Shown here piece by piece: positions 53,241 through 63,230 of a stretch of 64,000 nt of DNA. The position numbers and the translations under genes are program-made. Location: the NCBI GenBank assembly GCA_965243755.1, contig CBDEVW010000003.1:620001-684000 (forward strand). The letters run 5' to 3'. This DNA comes from JANSWY01 sp965243755. Its GTDB lineage: Bacteria; Bacteroidota; Bacteroidia; Cytophagales; Cyclobacteriaceae. The notes below the pieces were generated by a model, which saw only the letters and a program-made list of their open reading frames with translations, searched no databases and was not told the DNA's origin. How positions within the stretch are numbered: the first letter of the stretch is position 1; every line of letters starts with the position of its first letter.

Positions 53241-55866
53241 AGAGAATCCTGATAATTCGGACATGGAATCCAATAGTCATCCACCGCAATGGGCAGACAA
53301 ATTACTATTGGCGCTTTGCAGGTCTGATTATGTCGATGAGATCGTTGGTGACTTGCATGAAGCTTATTACTGGCGCCTCAGTAAAAAGTCTCCTGGCAAG
53401 GCATATCGGTGGTTCATTTGGGAAACGATCAAATCGCTTCGTCCGGGAAATCTGAAATCAGTACATACCTTATCCATTAATACTATGATCTACGGCAACT
53501 ACCTCAAAATTGCGTTCAGGAACATTTTCAAAAGGAAATCCATATCCTTTATAAACATATTTGGTCTATCACTTGGAGCGGCAACATTCTTACTGATTGC
53601 AATGTATGCTCACTTTATTTTGACCTGGGACAGCCACCACACCAATAAAGACAATATATTTCTGGCATACAAAGAGCGGATTACACCCAATGGCACCCAG
53701 GCCACCTACGACACGTGGGTGCCCATGAAAAATAAACTGAATGATACCTACTCCCAGGTGGTCAAATCTGCCATGTTTTACCAAACTGAAGCGCGGGTTA
53801 TTCAGGACAATCGATACATGAACGAAGATTTAACCTACACCAATCAGGAGTTCTTTGACATTTTTAATTACCCTCTCAAGCACGGTAACAGGAATAAAGT
53901 TTTTCAGGACAAAGGATCAATTGCCATTACAGCTGCCATTGCCTATAAATACTTTCGTACAGATAATGCCATTGGAGAACAAATGGCGCTTTACATTCCC
54001 GAAGAGGATACTACGGTTCGGTTTAAGGTAACTGCCATTCTGGAAGATTTCCCGGAGAATGTATCCTTACGACCTGGCATGGTCATTCAACCAGAAGCAT
54101 TGCCGGTATTTGAGCGGCTTTCCAACGAATGGGGCAACTCCTTTTTGGAAACCTATGTGATGTTGCAAAATCCGGAACAGGCCAATGATTTAGAAAATGC
54201 TTTTCCAGATTTGGTTGAAGAAATCTGGGGTGCAGAGGTAAGGTCCAATACCAACCTTAAACTACTCCCCTTTGAAGATTATTACGACACATTTCTGGGT
54301 CGAAAAGAGGATGCCCGAACGTTGCTGCTCATTGGCATTGGCATATTACTGATAGCAACCATCAATTTTATGAACCTCTCTACCGCTCAGGCATCACAGC
54401 GTACAAAGGAAATTGGTCTCAGAAAAGTGCTTGGTGCTTTCAAAAGTCAGTTGAGAACGCAGTTTGTTGCGGAGGCATTTGTGTCATCATTTATTGCTGC
54501 AGCCCTTGGCTTTGCACTGGTCCTTATAGCATTGCCTGATTTCAACAACTTCTTCGATTTAAACCTTTCTGTGTCCATGTTCACAATTCCGGAGATCGTA
54601 TTGGGAGTATTGGTTCTATCCATTGTTATGGGCTTACTCAGCGGAAGTTACCCGGCTTTTTATCTCTCGTCCATCAAAGTGATTGAAGCACTAAGGCAGA
54701 AGGTAGGGTTTGGTGGCTCTGTCAGGTTTAGAAATGTGCTGGTTGTCCTGCAATTTACTATAGCATTATTTCTGATCACCACCACAGTATTCATCAAAAA
54801 TCAAATTGAATACATGTCTACACGATCGATGGGGTTTGAGGGTGATCAGTTGGTCATTATGGAGGCCTCAAGGAATGATTTTGTTGACCAGGAAGCAGGA
54901 ATGGTGAGGTTAAATACCTTTAAAAATGAATTAACGCAACTTGCTTTTGTAAAAGAAGTTTCTGTCAGCAGATCAGTGCCTACCAGATGGGCCGGGGCAT
55001 TTACTTTCGTAAAACCTGATGGCTGGACTGGTGACCCAATGCGAATGAGGTTCACATTTGTGGATGCCAACTTTTTCAATACCTACCGTATCCCCATCAA
55101 ATATGGTAGTAATTTCCTGGATGACTCCCAGGGGGATCAGAGGCAATCTGCCATCATCAATGAAGCAGCAATGCAAGCATTTGGATTTGATCCGTCTCAA
55201 CAAAATGTGTTAAAATTTGGTGATTATGCAGTGAATGTTGTTGGTGTGGTAGAAGATTTCAATTTTGAATCCCTGGAACAAGAGATCGCACCACTGATCA
55301 TTTTTCACCGAAAAGCCTCTAACCCTGTCCATAGATACATCACGCTAAAAGTGGATATGGGCAATGTGATGGCACATCTGGAGGAAATCGAAACCCTATG
55401 GGAAGATCTTGGTTCCACCAATGATTTTACTTTTAGCTTTATGGATGACAGGATCAGGGAGATGTATCAAGCTGAGGAAAGGTACCTGGGCATGGTTTCC
55501 ATATTCTCTGCCCTATCAATCGTAGTAGCCTGTCTGGGGCTGTATGGGCTTACCTTGTTCATTATTGAAAAACGGAGAAAAGAAATCAGCATACGAAAAG
55601 TGTTAGGAGCAGAAATCAACCAGATTTTAAAACTGATCATCAATGATTTTGCAAAATGGGTCCTGATTGCCTTTGTATTGTCAGTACCTTTTGTCGTGTA
55701 TTTTATCCAGGATTGGCTGACTACTTTTCACTACCGCATTGAGTTATCCTGGATTACCTTCGCCCTTACCCTGGGTCTTGTACTGTTTTTAGTAATCCTG
55801 ACAGTTGGCTATCAGTCGCTCAAAGCTGCCGGTGCTAATCCAGTGAAATATTTGAAGGAAGAATAG
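53233..55866 (+). CDS. FtsX/MacB-type ABC permease with PadR-like prefix domain
   Basis: An 877-residue permease. The N-terminal 70 residues (HPPQWADKLLLALC, then EIVGDLHEAYYWR) are the permease prefix domain common in Bacteroidota. Two MacB_PCD/FtsX halves follow: helix near 108, periplasmic part, helices at about 370-490, second periplasmic part, then helices at about 755-865. No ATPase is adjacent. The start may be the Met at 53263, which begins the prefix domain more directly; the ATG at 53233 lies in a repeat. It probably exports an antimicrobial or a lipoprotein, but the substrate is unknown. Confidence 0.9.
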   Translation: MISENPDNSDMESNSHPPQWADKLLLALCRSDYVDEIVGDLHEAYYWRLSKKSPGKAYRWFIWETIKSLRPGNLKSVHTLSINTMIYGNYLKIAFRNIFKRKSISFINIFGLSLGAATFLLIAMYAHFILTWDSHHTNKDNIFLAYKERITPNGTQATYDTWVPMKNKLNDTYSQVVKSAMFYQTEARVIQDNRYMNEDLTYTNQEFFDIFNYPLKHGNRNKVFQDKGSIAITAAIAYKYFRTDNAIGEQMALYIPEEDTTVRFKVTAILEDFPENVSLRPGMVIQPEALPVFERLSNEWGNSFLETYVMLQNPEQANDLENAFPDLVEEIWGAEVRSNTNLKLLPFEDYYDTFLGRKEDARTLLLIGIGILLIATINFMNLSTAQASQRTKEIGLRKVLGAFKSQLRTQFVAEAFVSSFIAAALGFALVLIALPDFNNFFDLNLSVSMFTIPEIVLGVLVLSIVMGLLSGSYPAFYLSSIKVIEALRQKVGFGGSVRFRNVLVVLQFTIALFLITTTVFIKNQIEYMSTRSMGFEGDQLVIMEASRNDFVDQEAGMVRLNTFKNELTQLAFVKEVSVSRSVPTRWAGAFTFVKPDGWTGDPMRMRFTFVDANFFNTYRIPIKYGSNFLDDSQGDQRQSAIINEAAMQAFGFDPSQQNVLKFGDYAVNVVGVVEDFNFESLEQEIAPLIIFHRKASNPVHRYITLKVDMGNVMAHLEEIETLWEDLGSTNDFTFSFMDDRIREMYQAEERYLGMVSIFSALSIVVACLGLYGLTLFIIEKRRKEISIRKVLGAEINQILKLIINDFAKWVLIAFVLSVPFVVYFIQDWLTTFHYRIELSWITFALTLGLVLFLVILTVGYQSLKAAGANPVKYLKEE

Positions 55867-56060
55867 GGGTTTGGAGTTTGGAGTTTTGAGTTTGGGGTTT
55901 TGGGTTTAGAGTTTGGAGTTTTGGGTTTGGAGTTTGGAGTTTTGAGTTTGGGGTTTTGGGTTTAGAGTTTGGAGTTTTGGGTTTGGAGTTTTGGGTTTGG
56001 AGTTTGGAGTGTTGGGTTTTGGGTTTGGGGTTTGGAATTTGGGTTTTGGGTTTTGGGTTA
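55867..56060 (+). repeat. G/T-rich tract with an inner 56-base period
   Basis: About 190 bases built from GTTTGGAG, TTTTGGG and TTTAGAG units. A segment starting near 55881 repeats at 55937 almost exactly. The plus strand has many GGG and GGGG runs and no A/T-rich breaks, so G-quadruplexes are possible. Non-coding. Confidence 0.8.
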
Positions 56061-56267
56061 ATTTCTTGAAATAATACAATTTATTTAGAAGGAAACGGCT
56101 GTTTCTGCCTACAGTGTGGCTACAGTGTTGCTACCATGTGGCTACACAGTGACTGTATTCAGCCTAATCTTAAAAAAATACAGTTTTACTTGCCATACTA
56201 ATCTGTTCGCACGAGCATTAGTATCACATAAAATATGGCACCAAACCAAGAACGAAAGAACCAAATA
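56061..56267. other. Intergenic spacer
   Basis: No gene is seen. The stretch 56103-56160 contains several short GTGGCTAC and ACAGTG repeats. It separates two convergent genes. Confidence 0.5.
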
Positions 56268-59144
56268 CTAAACCCTCAACTCATTCCCCTTCATTAATTC
56301 GCCGGGGGCATGGCCAAAGTGATCTTTGAAGCACTTGTTGAAATAGGATGGGCTGCTGAATCCAGTCATGTAACCAATTTCTGAGACAGTACCTACCTGT
56401 TGACTCAAAAGGTCCGCCGCGCGTTTTAGCCGGATATCCCGGATTAGTTTCCCAACAGATTGACCAGTGATTGCGATTACCTTTCTGTGCAACTGGCTTC
56501 TGCTTAGTCCCACCTCACCGGCAAGGATTTCCACACTTAGCCCATTGTTGCTGATATTATTTTCAATCTGAGTGATTACTTTGTTTAAGAATATTTGATT
56601 CATCGAAGGAGCTGATTCCTGCTTTGGTTCCAGCAACTTGTTCTTATAGTATTCGTGCAATGACTCCCTTGAAGAAATCAGGTTTTCTATCTGAATAAGT
56701 AGTTCATCCTTATCAAATGGCTTGGGAATGTAAGCATCTGCCTTAGATTGCAGGCCCTCCAACTTGCTGTCCTGATCTGATTTTGCTGTCAGCATAATGA
56801 CCGGTATATGGCATGTAAGCGGATCTTCCTTCAGTTTACCCATTACCTCGTGACCATCCATTTCAGGCATCATGACATCCGTAATGATCAAATCCGGAAT
56901 ATGCTCTTTTGCGATTGCTATGCCATCTATTCCATTAGCAGCTAGTATTACCTGATATTGTTGCGCCAGCACTTCTTTGACATAGTCCCTTATCTCTTCA
57001 TTGTCTTCTATATACAACACTTTACGTTCATGCACTTCCCGTTCATCTTCGACTTCAACGCCACCTTCTGGTCCTTCTAAGGGAACATAACTTGCTTCGA
57101 TTGGTGTGTCATTTACATTTAACTGTTCTATGATGAATTGAATATTCTTTTGCTGAAACTGCTCTTCAGTCAGTGGTATGACCACTGTAAATACACTTCC
57201 TTTTTGAGGTTGGCTTTCAACATTGATGGTGCCTCCATGATTTTCTATCAATTCCTTGGTCAGGGATAGTCCGATACCAGTGCTGGGCTGTAATTTGCTT
57301 TCAGTATGATAAAAATCTTCAAAAATCTGCTGCAGTACTTTGTTGTCAATACCGATTCCGGTATCCTCCACCTGAATCACAGCTTCCTCATTATTACCAC
57401 TAAGTTTTACTGTGATGCAACCTCCTTCAGGAGTAAACTTAAAAGCATTTGAAAGTAAGTTGGTGACGATCTTTTCCAGCACATCATGATCAAACAAACC
57501 GATGTGTTGATCCTTCTCTAAAGCCACCACCAGTTCAATCTTATTTGAGTCAGCCAATGATTGAAAGGAATGGGTTACCCGACTAATAAATTGCGCCATA
57601 TCCGTTTTCACCAACCTTAAAGGCCTTTTACCGGTTTGAAGTTTTGATAGTTCCAGGATTTGATTGACCAGTTGAAGTAATCGCATGGCATTTCTTTTCA
57701 CAACGCCCATGTGATGCTGTACAACCTTATTGTCTGATTGCTCCACTATTTCCTGTACTGGACCAAGGATTAGCGTCAATGGTGTTCTAAATTCATGTGA
57801 GATGTTGGCAAAAAACCGGGACTTCATGCGGTCTACCTCCTGCTCTTTTTCCAGTAAAAGTCGATTTTTTCGAATCCTGATGCGTTGTTGATTGAGTAAT
57901 AGCAGACCGATAATTACCACTAAAATAATGCTAACAATCAGTAAGTTTTTCCGAGTCTCGGCCAGTTGATTCTGCTGCTCCAGGTTTGATATCCTTTGTT
58001 CCTTAGATGCCAGCTCAAACTTGCTGTCTAGCTCAGCGATTTTTTCCCTTTGTTTTTCATCCTTCAAAGAGGTTTTGATTGAATCATAGATCTGATAATG
58101 TTTTAATGCAGACAGGAAATTACCTTCCAGGGAGTCAACGGTTATCATCAACCGGTGAGCTTCCATTAATTTGTCTGGCGCCCCTATTCGGTATGCAATG
58201 TCGTATGCTTTTCTGGCGTACTTAACTCCTTCTTCTATTAAATCCGGGTTTTCAGTTGCAAGTTTAAAATTAAGAGTGGCCAGATTGCTTAGGAGTAATA
58301 CCAGTCCATTGGAAGGACTTTTTTCATCCATATATTTGAGGGATTCCTGATAGTAATAGCGCGCAGAGTCAATTTGATTTAACTGTTGATAGGAATAACC
58401 AATTTCATTATAAGCACCTCTTATTAAGGATGTTTGATTGGCTAATTCTGCCTGAGCAATGCACTGTTTGAAGTACCCAATGGCTTCCCTCCATTCTCCC
58501 TTTTCATTGTGGATAATGCCAATTCCTTCCAGGTTCCTTGAAGCACTCATTGGAAAATTCAATTTGAGATTGAGCTCGAGTGCTTTTTTATAATGTTCCA
58601 ATGCCTTATCAAGCATTCCTTCCGGACCATATAACCAGGCGATATTATGATGACATGAAGCCATTATCCGCTCATTATTCATGGATTCTGCCATTTCGAG
58701 TGCATTGAAGAAATATTCCAGCCCCCTGGAATTGTTTCCTTTACTGGAAATTACAATAGCCATATTGATGTAGTAATACAGAATGAATTTTGTGCTATCC
58801 AGCTCTTCAAATATTGGTTTGGACAATTCCAGAAAGTAGATGGCACTATCATAGTTACCTTCATAGTAGAAATTCATTCCATGCCTGCTAAGTGTCCAAC
58901 CCTCATAAAATTTGAGGTCATGTTTTCTTGCCAGGTCAATGGCCTGTTTGGCATACTTCTTTGCTTTAGGCACATCAAAGACCTGTGTTGCCGCCACCAG
59001 GTCGGATAATAGTCTTGCTTTCTCATCGTGAGTAGTGGCAGAATCCAACTGACTTAGCAACTCACTTTCACGGGGTAACTGACTCCAGGCAATGGAAAAT
59101 GAAAAGCAAAGCAATGCCAACAAATTGAATCGTGAATAGGTCAT
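56268..59144 (-). CDS. Hybrid sensor kinase/response regulator with TPR sensor and AraC domain
   Basis: A 958-residue regulator. The signal is at 1-21. TPR repeats occupy about 60-390 in the periplasm, a coiled coil and one helix (400-418) lead into the kinase. The phospho His450 is in ANISHEFRTPL, the ATP site has DTGIGID and STGIGLSLT. A receiver follows with Asp756 (ITDVMMPEMDG), then an AraC-type HTH (about 850-955; LSRSQLHRKVIAIT, then FSSPSYFNKCFKDHFG). So sensing and DNA binding lie in one chain. The FG-GAP gene diverges from it and may be a target. Confidence 0.93.
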   Translation of the reverse strand: MTYSRFNLLALLCFSFSIAWSQLPRESELLSQLDSATTHDEKARLLSDLVAATQVFDVPKAKKYAKQAIDLARKHDLKFYEGWTLSRHGMNFYYEGNYDSAIYFLELSKPIFEELDSTKFILYYYINMAIVISSKGNNSRGLEYFFNALEMAESMNNERIMASCHHNIAWLYGPEGMLDKALEHYKKALELNLKLNFPMSASRNLEGIGIIHNEKGEWREAIGYFKQCIAQAELANQTSLIRGAYNEIGYSYQQLNQIDSARYYYQESLKYMDEKSPSNGLVLLLSNLATLNFKLATENPDLIEEGVKYARKAYDIAYRIGAPDKLMEAHRLMITVDSLEGNFLSALKHYQIYDSIKTSLKDEKQREKIAELDSKFELASKEQRISNLEQQNQLAETRKNLLIVSIILVVIIGLLLLNQQRIRIRKNRLLLEKEQEVDRMKSRFFANISHEFRTPLTLILGPVQEIVEQSDNKVVQHHMGVVKRNAMRLLQLVNQILELSKLQTGKRPLRLVKTDMAQFISRVTHSFQSLADSNKIELVVALEKDQHIGLFDHDVLEKIVTNLLSNAFKFTPEGGCITVKLSGNNEEAVIQVEDTGIGIDNKVLQQIFEDFYHTESKLQPSTGIGLSLTKELIENHGGTINVESQPQKGSVFTVVIPLTEEQFQQKNIQFIIEQLNVNDTPIEASYVPLEGPEGGVEVEDEREVHERKVLYIEDNEEIRDYVKEVLAQQYQVILAANGIDGIAIAKEHIPDLIITDVMMPEMDGHEVMGKLKEDPLTCHIPVIMLTAKSDQDSKLEGLQSKADAYIPKPFDKDELLIQIENLISSRESLHEYYKNKLLEPKQESAPSMNQIFLNKVITQIENNISNNGLSVEILAGEVGLSRSQLHRKVIAITGQSVGKLIRDIRLKRAADLLSQQVGTVSEIGYMTGFSSPSYFNKCFKDHFGHAPGELMKGNELRV

Positions 59145-59333
59145 TATTTCATAGATAAAAGTTACGTCCTACGGTATTGAAGGGTGTGTGCTGTTATCCT
59201 GAGCCCAAAAAAAGCTCATTTTATGTAACAAAAAGAGTGTTGCAACAATATTGTAATGATTTGCAACATATATAACATCCTCTCAATCACGCTCACCCTA
59301 CCATTGCCATGTTTATCAACAAACATAGAGCTG

Positions 59334-62075
59334 ATGAAAAGAACATTATTACTATTCATAGTCATAGTAACTACAAAATACAGTTATGCACAATTTACAC
59401 TAAACCCCACAATTTCCGATCAACTGGATTCCATTGCTTTTAGCTCTCTGGATATTGCAGATTATGATGGAGATGGAGATTTGGATATTCTGGTAGCGGG
59501 ATTGTGGGCTCAAAACGGAGGTATTGCAGGTGTAGCTACCCAAATCTATCGAAATGACAATGGCAATTACACCAACATTGAGGCTCCTCTTTTGGGGGTG
59601 TGGGGTGTAGCTCGTTGGGGTGATTTTGATAATGATGGAGACATGGACCTGATTGCGGCGGGAGAGGGTGACAACACGGCAATAGTTTCAAAAATATATC
59701 GCAATGATAATGGGACTTTCGTAGACACCAACGCCAACATAAAATCGCTGAAGTGGTGTGATGCTGACTGGGGTGATTTCGATAATGATGGTGATGATGA
59801 CCTGCTATTCAGTGGCATTGATGGACAAGGAGACTCCTATTCCATCATCTACGAATCGCGGGATGGAGCATTTATTGACATTAATGCCGGGCTTACTAAC
59901 CTCAACTATGGCTCTGCTGATTGGGGTGATTTTAACAATGATGGGTGGCTGGATGTGCTGCTCACCGGGGAAAACAGCGAAACAGGTGTTGGCCTGGCCT
60001 ACACTAAACTGTATCGTCAGGTAAATGGAATTTTCATTGAAGAAGAAACGACCATGCTGAATCTTACAGGAGGGGATGCCGAGTTTGCAGATTATGACCA
60101 TGATGGGGACCTGGACATCCTGTTGATTGGCCTAAATGGGTACACGGACCCTCCTATTTACACCAAAATTTACCGGAATGACAATGGACAGTTTGTAGAC
60201 ATTGAAGCTAATCTGCAGGGTCTGTATGATGGCTTTGGGACATTTGGGGATTTTGATGGTGACTTTGACCTGGATCTGTTGATCACGGGGACAGAAGATG
60301 CCGTTATTCCGGTAACTAAAATCTACCGAAATGATGACGGCACATTTACAGAATTAATCACTACCGTAGAAAACTTTGTAGGAGAAGCCCGGTTTGCAGA
60401 TATGGATCAGGATTTTGATTTGGATCTGGTGATGTCTGGTGCCGATAGTGAATATGTTCCATTTACAGAAATCTATGATAATGATCTTAATCCTACCTAC
60501 GTAATATGGGATGGTATTTCGTGGAGTAGTGGCGAAATGCCCGTATGGGAACATGTGATCATTGACGGAGATTATACAATACCTGCAAATGATTTTTTTG
60601 TCACAAAAAGCCTGAAAGTCACTTCTGGTAATACTTTGACAATTAGTGGGCAGTGTCAACTCTTTTTGGATGGGGATGTGATCAATAATGGAACCATCAA
60701 TGTCGCTCCTGCTTCTTCCCTGGTGATCAGTTCGGTCAGTACTTTTCTGGGAAATCCAATTAACATGGAGATCAAAACAAGATATGGAGATGGCAGGTAC
60801 AGTTTTGTAGGGTCAATGATGAAAAAATCACCGACATTATTTGGTTCGGATTTGGGAAGTGTGGTTTATCAGTACAATGAAGCGATTGGGTACGACCTTG
60901 ATGATGGCTTGAGCAGATGGGAAAATGCGGCATCACAGGAACTAGTTCCAGGTAAAGGCTATGCACAGGCGTTTAAAGACACCATAACCTTTACGGGCAT
61001 TCCCAATGAAGGCATTATTGGGATACACCACCTGTCCCATTCTGTTGATGGCACCACCAATGAAGCAGATCGCGGATGGAACCTCATTGCCAACCCCTTT
61101 CCCACAGCTGGATATTTGCAGCACTTTTTTACTACCAACCCTCATATCGATGGTATGATTGCACTATGGGACGATCCTGGAAGTGATCTACAGCGCGGTT
61201 CAAATGCAGATTACCTAATCGTGAATCAATTCGGAGCAGTGGGCGCTTCCCCAAATGGTGGTCAATGGGATGGCAATATTCACCCTGGGCAAGGTTTTTT
61301 CATCAGAGTCACGAACCCAACGGAAGATACAAGTGTCGTTTTTGACCGTAATTTCACGGCCATAGCATTTTTTGATAATTCCGGATTTTTTAGAACCTCA
61401 GACGAAAAGCATAGTCAATGGAGAATTCAGCTCAGCAATGAAAATGATCAAATCGCTGAAACATTAATCATTGCACACCCGGAAGCCACCAATGACAAGG
61501 ATAGGCTATTTGATGCCATAAGGCTAAAGGGAAGAACCGATTTACAATTATATACCTATATCAATGACCAGCCCTATGCCATACAGGGAATTCCTGACAT
61601 TGAGAATGAAAGTACAGTACCATTGGGAGTCGACCTGGGTGCCGGATGGTATGAACTCAGACTTACTGATGAAGATCCAAATTATGAAGCATGGTTATAT
61701 GATCGTTCCATTGGCCAATACATCAATTTGTCAGAGGCTGGTTACCAGTTTCATTCCGGAGAGGTTATAAATGATGATCGGTTTCATTTGTTAATTTCAG
61801 CAACAGGACAACAATTCCACACAGGTTTGGCAGGCCACATGTCGCTCGGCATTAAGGATCAGGTACTCGAGTTAAGATCCCAATTGGGTACAAAAAAAAT
61901 CACCGGGAGGTTAGCAGTGCACACCATATCGGGCAGGAAGGTGACCGAATACAACAATATCACTGTAAGCCCTGATCATCCATGGAAAAGTAATGTCCTG
62001 AATTATGAAGGTATTGCCATCATCACCTTCCAATCGGACGATCAAAGTAATACCTGGAAAATATTAATGAGATAA
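59334..62075 (+). CDS. Secreted FG-GAP/VCBS repeat protein with divergent T9SS-like C-terminus
   Basis: The frame is open from 59256, but the Met at 59334 starts a clear signal peptide (MKRTLLLFIVIVTTKYSYAQ), so I choose it (913 residues). Seven FG-GAP repeats follow, each with a D-x-D-x-D-G-D-x-D-type calcium loop (DYDGDGDLD, DFDNDGDMD, DFDNDGDDD, DFNNDGWLD, DYDHDGDLD, DFDGDFDLD, DMDQDFDLD): one seven-bladed propeller. A beta-rich region of about 550 residues follows. The last 70 residues (AVHTISGRKVTEYNN, then IAIITFQ) look like a divergent T9SS sorting domain. It is followed after 4 bases by the small sorting-signal protein. Confidence 0.85.
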   Translation: MKRTLLLFIVIVTTKYSYAQFTLNPTISDQLDSIAFSSLDIADYDGDGDLDILVAGLWAQNGGIAGVATQIYRNDNGNYTNIEAPLLGVWGVARWGDFDNDGDMDLIAAGEGDNTAIVSKIYRNDNGTFVDTNANIKSLKWCDADWGDFDNDGDDDLLFSGIDGQGDSYSIIYESRDGAFIDINAGLTNLNYGSADWGDFNNDGWLDVLLTGENSETGVGLAYTKLYRQVNGIFIEEETTMLNLTGGDAEFADYDHDGDLDILLIGLNGYTDPPIYTKIYRNDNGQFVDIEANLQGLYDGFGTFGDFDGDFDLDLLITGTEDAVIPVTKIYRNDDGTFTELITTVENFVGEARFADMDQDFDLDLVMSGADSEYVPFTEIYDNDLNPTYVIWDGISWSSGEMPVWEHVIIDGDYTIPANDFFVTKSLKVTSGNTLTISGQCQLFLDGDVINNGTINVAPASSLVISSVSTFLGNPINMEIKTRYGDGRYSFVGSMMKKSPTLFGSDLGSVVYQYNEAIGYDLDDGLSRWENAASQELVPGKGYAQAFKDTITFTGIPNEGIIGIHHLSHSVDGTTNEADRGWNLIANPFPTAGYLQHFFTTNPHIDGMIALWDDPGSDLQRGSNADYLIVNQFGAVGASPNGGQWDGNIHPGQGFFIRVTNPTEDTSVVFDRNFTAIAFFDNSGFFRTSDEKHSQWRIQLSNENDQIAETLIIAHPEATNDKDRLFDAIRLKGRTDLQLYTYINDQPYAIQGIPDIENESTVPLGVDLGAGWYELRLTDEDPNYEAWLYDRSIGQYINLSEAGYQFHSGEVINDDRFHLLISATGQQFHTGLAGHMSLGIKDQVLELRSQLGTKKITGRLAVHTISGRKVTEYNNITVSPDHPWKSNVLNYEGIAIITFQSDDQSNTWKILMR

Positions 62076-62079
62076 CATC

Positions 62080-62253
62080 ATGACTACATTAAAGAATCTG
62101 ACAATTTTTCTACTGCTCCTCTCAACCCCTTTCGTGCTTAATGCGCAGGGAGCACCTCCTCAAACCCCAATAGATGGTGGTCTTAGTTTATTATTGCTTT
62201 CTGGAGCTGCATATGGTATACATGCCATAAGAAAGGCTCAAAAAAAACATTAA
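62080..62253 (+). CDS. 57-residue protein with PID-type C-terminal sorting signal
   Basis: ATG at 62080 to TAA at 62251. The protein has a signal peptide (about 1-23, ending LNAQ), a short linker (GAPPQTP), then IDGGLSLLLLSGAAYGIHAI and a basic end (RKAQKKH). The pattern Pro-Ile-Asp-Gly-Gly, hydrophobic helix and basic tail resembles the PID-CTERM signals described in Bacteroidota, an analogue of PEP-CTERM tails; the sorting enzyme for it is not in this window. Between signal and tail almost nothing remains, so the protein is essentially a tail. It follows the FG-GAP gene by 4 bases and is closed by a terminator. Confidence 0.75.
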   Translation: MTTLKNLTIFLLLLSTPFVLNAQGAPPQTPIDGGLSLLLLSGAAYGIHAIRKAQKKH

Positions 62254-62308
62254 AGATCCTGAAGCTTCGTAGCTCAGAGTGTTTCGGAAAATAGGTTATA
62301 TCTGAAAG

Positions 62309-62337
62309 TACCCTGGCAGTTGCCGGGGTATTTTTTT
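62309..62337 (+). terminator. Intrinsic terminator after the FG-GAP/PID-tail operon
   Basis: TACCCTGGC (62309-62317) pairs with GCCGGGGTA (62322-62330) with one wobble and a 4-base loop, then seven T. Confidence 0.9.
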
Positions 62338-62448
62338 ATTCTTTTTGGTCAAAGCGCTTTACTTGTTGACTGTTCCAAAAAAAAACCTGCCAGCGATAGG
62401 TGATAAATCAGTAAATTATGGAACATACCTACAAATACCGTTTTTCTT

Positions 62449-62976
62449 ATGGAGGTAAAAGATCGAAAAATTGCGAGGAAAGATCAGGTGCTTATTTGGT
62501 ACCGGGAAGCATTTCCTCTGGCAGCTGCATATATTAAGCAAAGGGGTGGTAATCTTGAGATTGCAAGGGACCTGTTCCAGGATGCCATTATTCTGTATTA
62601 CGAAAAAACACAGCTTGAACAATTTGAACCCAAGGTAAGCGACAAGGCTTACCTGGTAGGAATTGTAAAAAAACTGTGGTTCAGATACCAACGAAATAAA
62701 ACCAACACGGAGCAGATTGATGAACTTCCATTGGTCGTAGTAGAAGACCAAAATCCTGCTACCCGCAAACTTCTGGATTTTCTCAAAGAATCTGGAAAAA
62801 AATGCATGGATCTATTGCAGTCTTTTTACTATGAAAAACTCAGTATGCAGGAACTGGCCCAGCGATTTGGATACAATAGTGAGCGCTCTGCAACCGTGCA
62901 GAAATATAAATGCTTGGAAAAAATAAGAAATGAAGTAAAACATAAATCACTGACCTATGAGGACTTCCTTAATTGA
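62449..62976 (+). CDS. ECF-type RNA polymerase sigma factor
   Basis: A 175-residue sigma-70 family factor. Region 2 is at about 15-80 (AAAYIKQRGGNLEIARDLFQDAIILYY) and region 4 at about 105-160 (CMDLLQSFYYEKLSMQELAQRFGYNS), linked by a short spacer. It should direct transcription of a small set of genes, perhaps including its own operon. It overlaps the next gene by 20 bases in another frame, and ClpP follows. No promoter consensus was recognised upstream. Confidence 0.88.
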   Translation: MEVKDRKIARKDQVLIWYREAFPLAAAYIKQRGGNLEIARDLFQDAIILYYEKTQLEQFEPKVSDKAYLVGIVKKLWFRYQRNKTNTEQIDELPLVVVEDQNPATRKLLDFLKESGKKCMDLLQSFYYEKLSMQELAQRFGYNSERSATVQKYKCLEKIRNEVKHKSLTYEDFLN

Positions 62977-63226
62977 AACACAGGAAATTGAGCATTGGAT
63001 ACTTAATCAGGGTAGCAGTGGAGAATGGCTGTTAACTGATGCAAAGCTCATTTTAAACAAAGAGTTTAAGGACAAAGCAAGGTGGCAGGAGTATACTTAT
63101 GAGTTAGTGGGACATTATGGACGCCAAAAATTGCGAGAAGAAATTCGAAGCATTGAGAAACAGCTATTTTCTTCACCCAGATACAGCGTATTCCAAAAAA
63201 TCATCAAAAACATATTTAACCATTAG
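62957..63226 (+). CDS. Small protein, possible cytoplasmic anti-sigma factor
   Basis: An 89-residue helical protein. The start (IETQEIEHWILNQGSSGEWL) and the LTDAKLILNKEFKDKARWQ segment resemble the cytoplasmic part of Bacteroidota anti-sigma proteins, but there is no membrane helix. The C-terminal half (YGRQKLREEIRSIEKQLF) is a charged helix. It overlaps the sigma-factor gene by 20 bases and is 4 bases before ClpP. An anti-sigma role is inferred from context and similarity only. Confidence 0.65.
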   Translation: MRTSLIETQEIEHWILNQGSSGEWLLTDAKLILNKEFKDKARWQEYTYELVGHYGRQKLREEIRSIEKQLFSSPRYSVFQKIIKNIFNH

Positions 63227-63230
63227 ATAA

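Noticed and set aside
55867..56060. Telomere-like end sequence
   Set aside because: Genes continue on both sides and nothing suggests a linear replicon.
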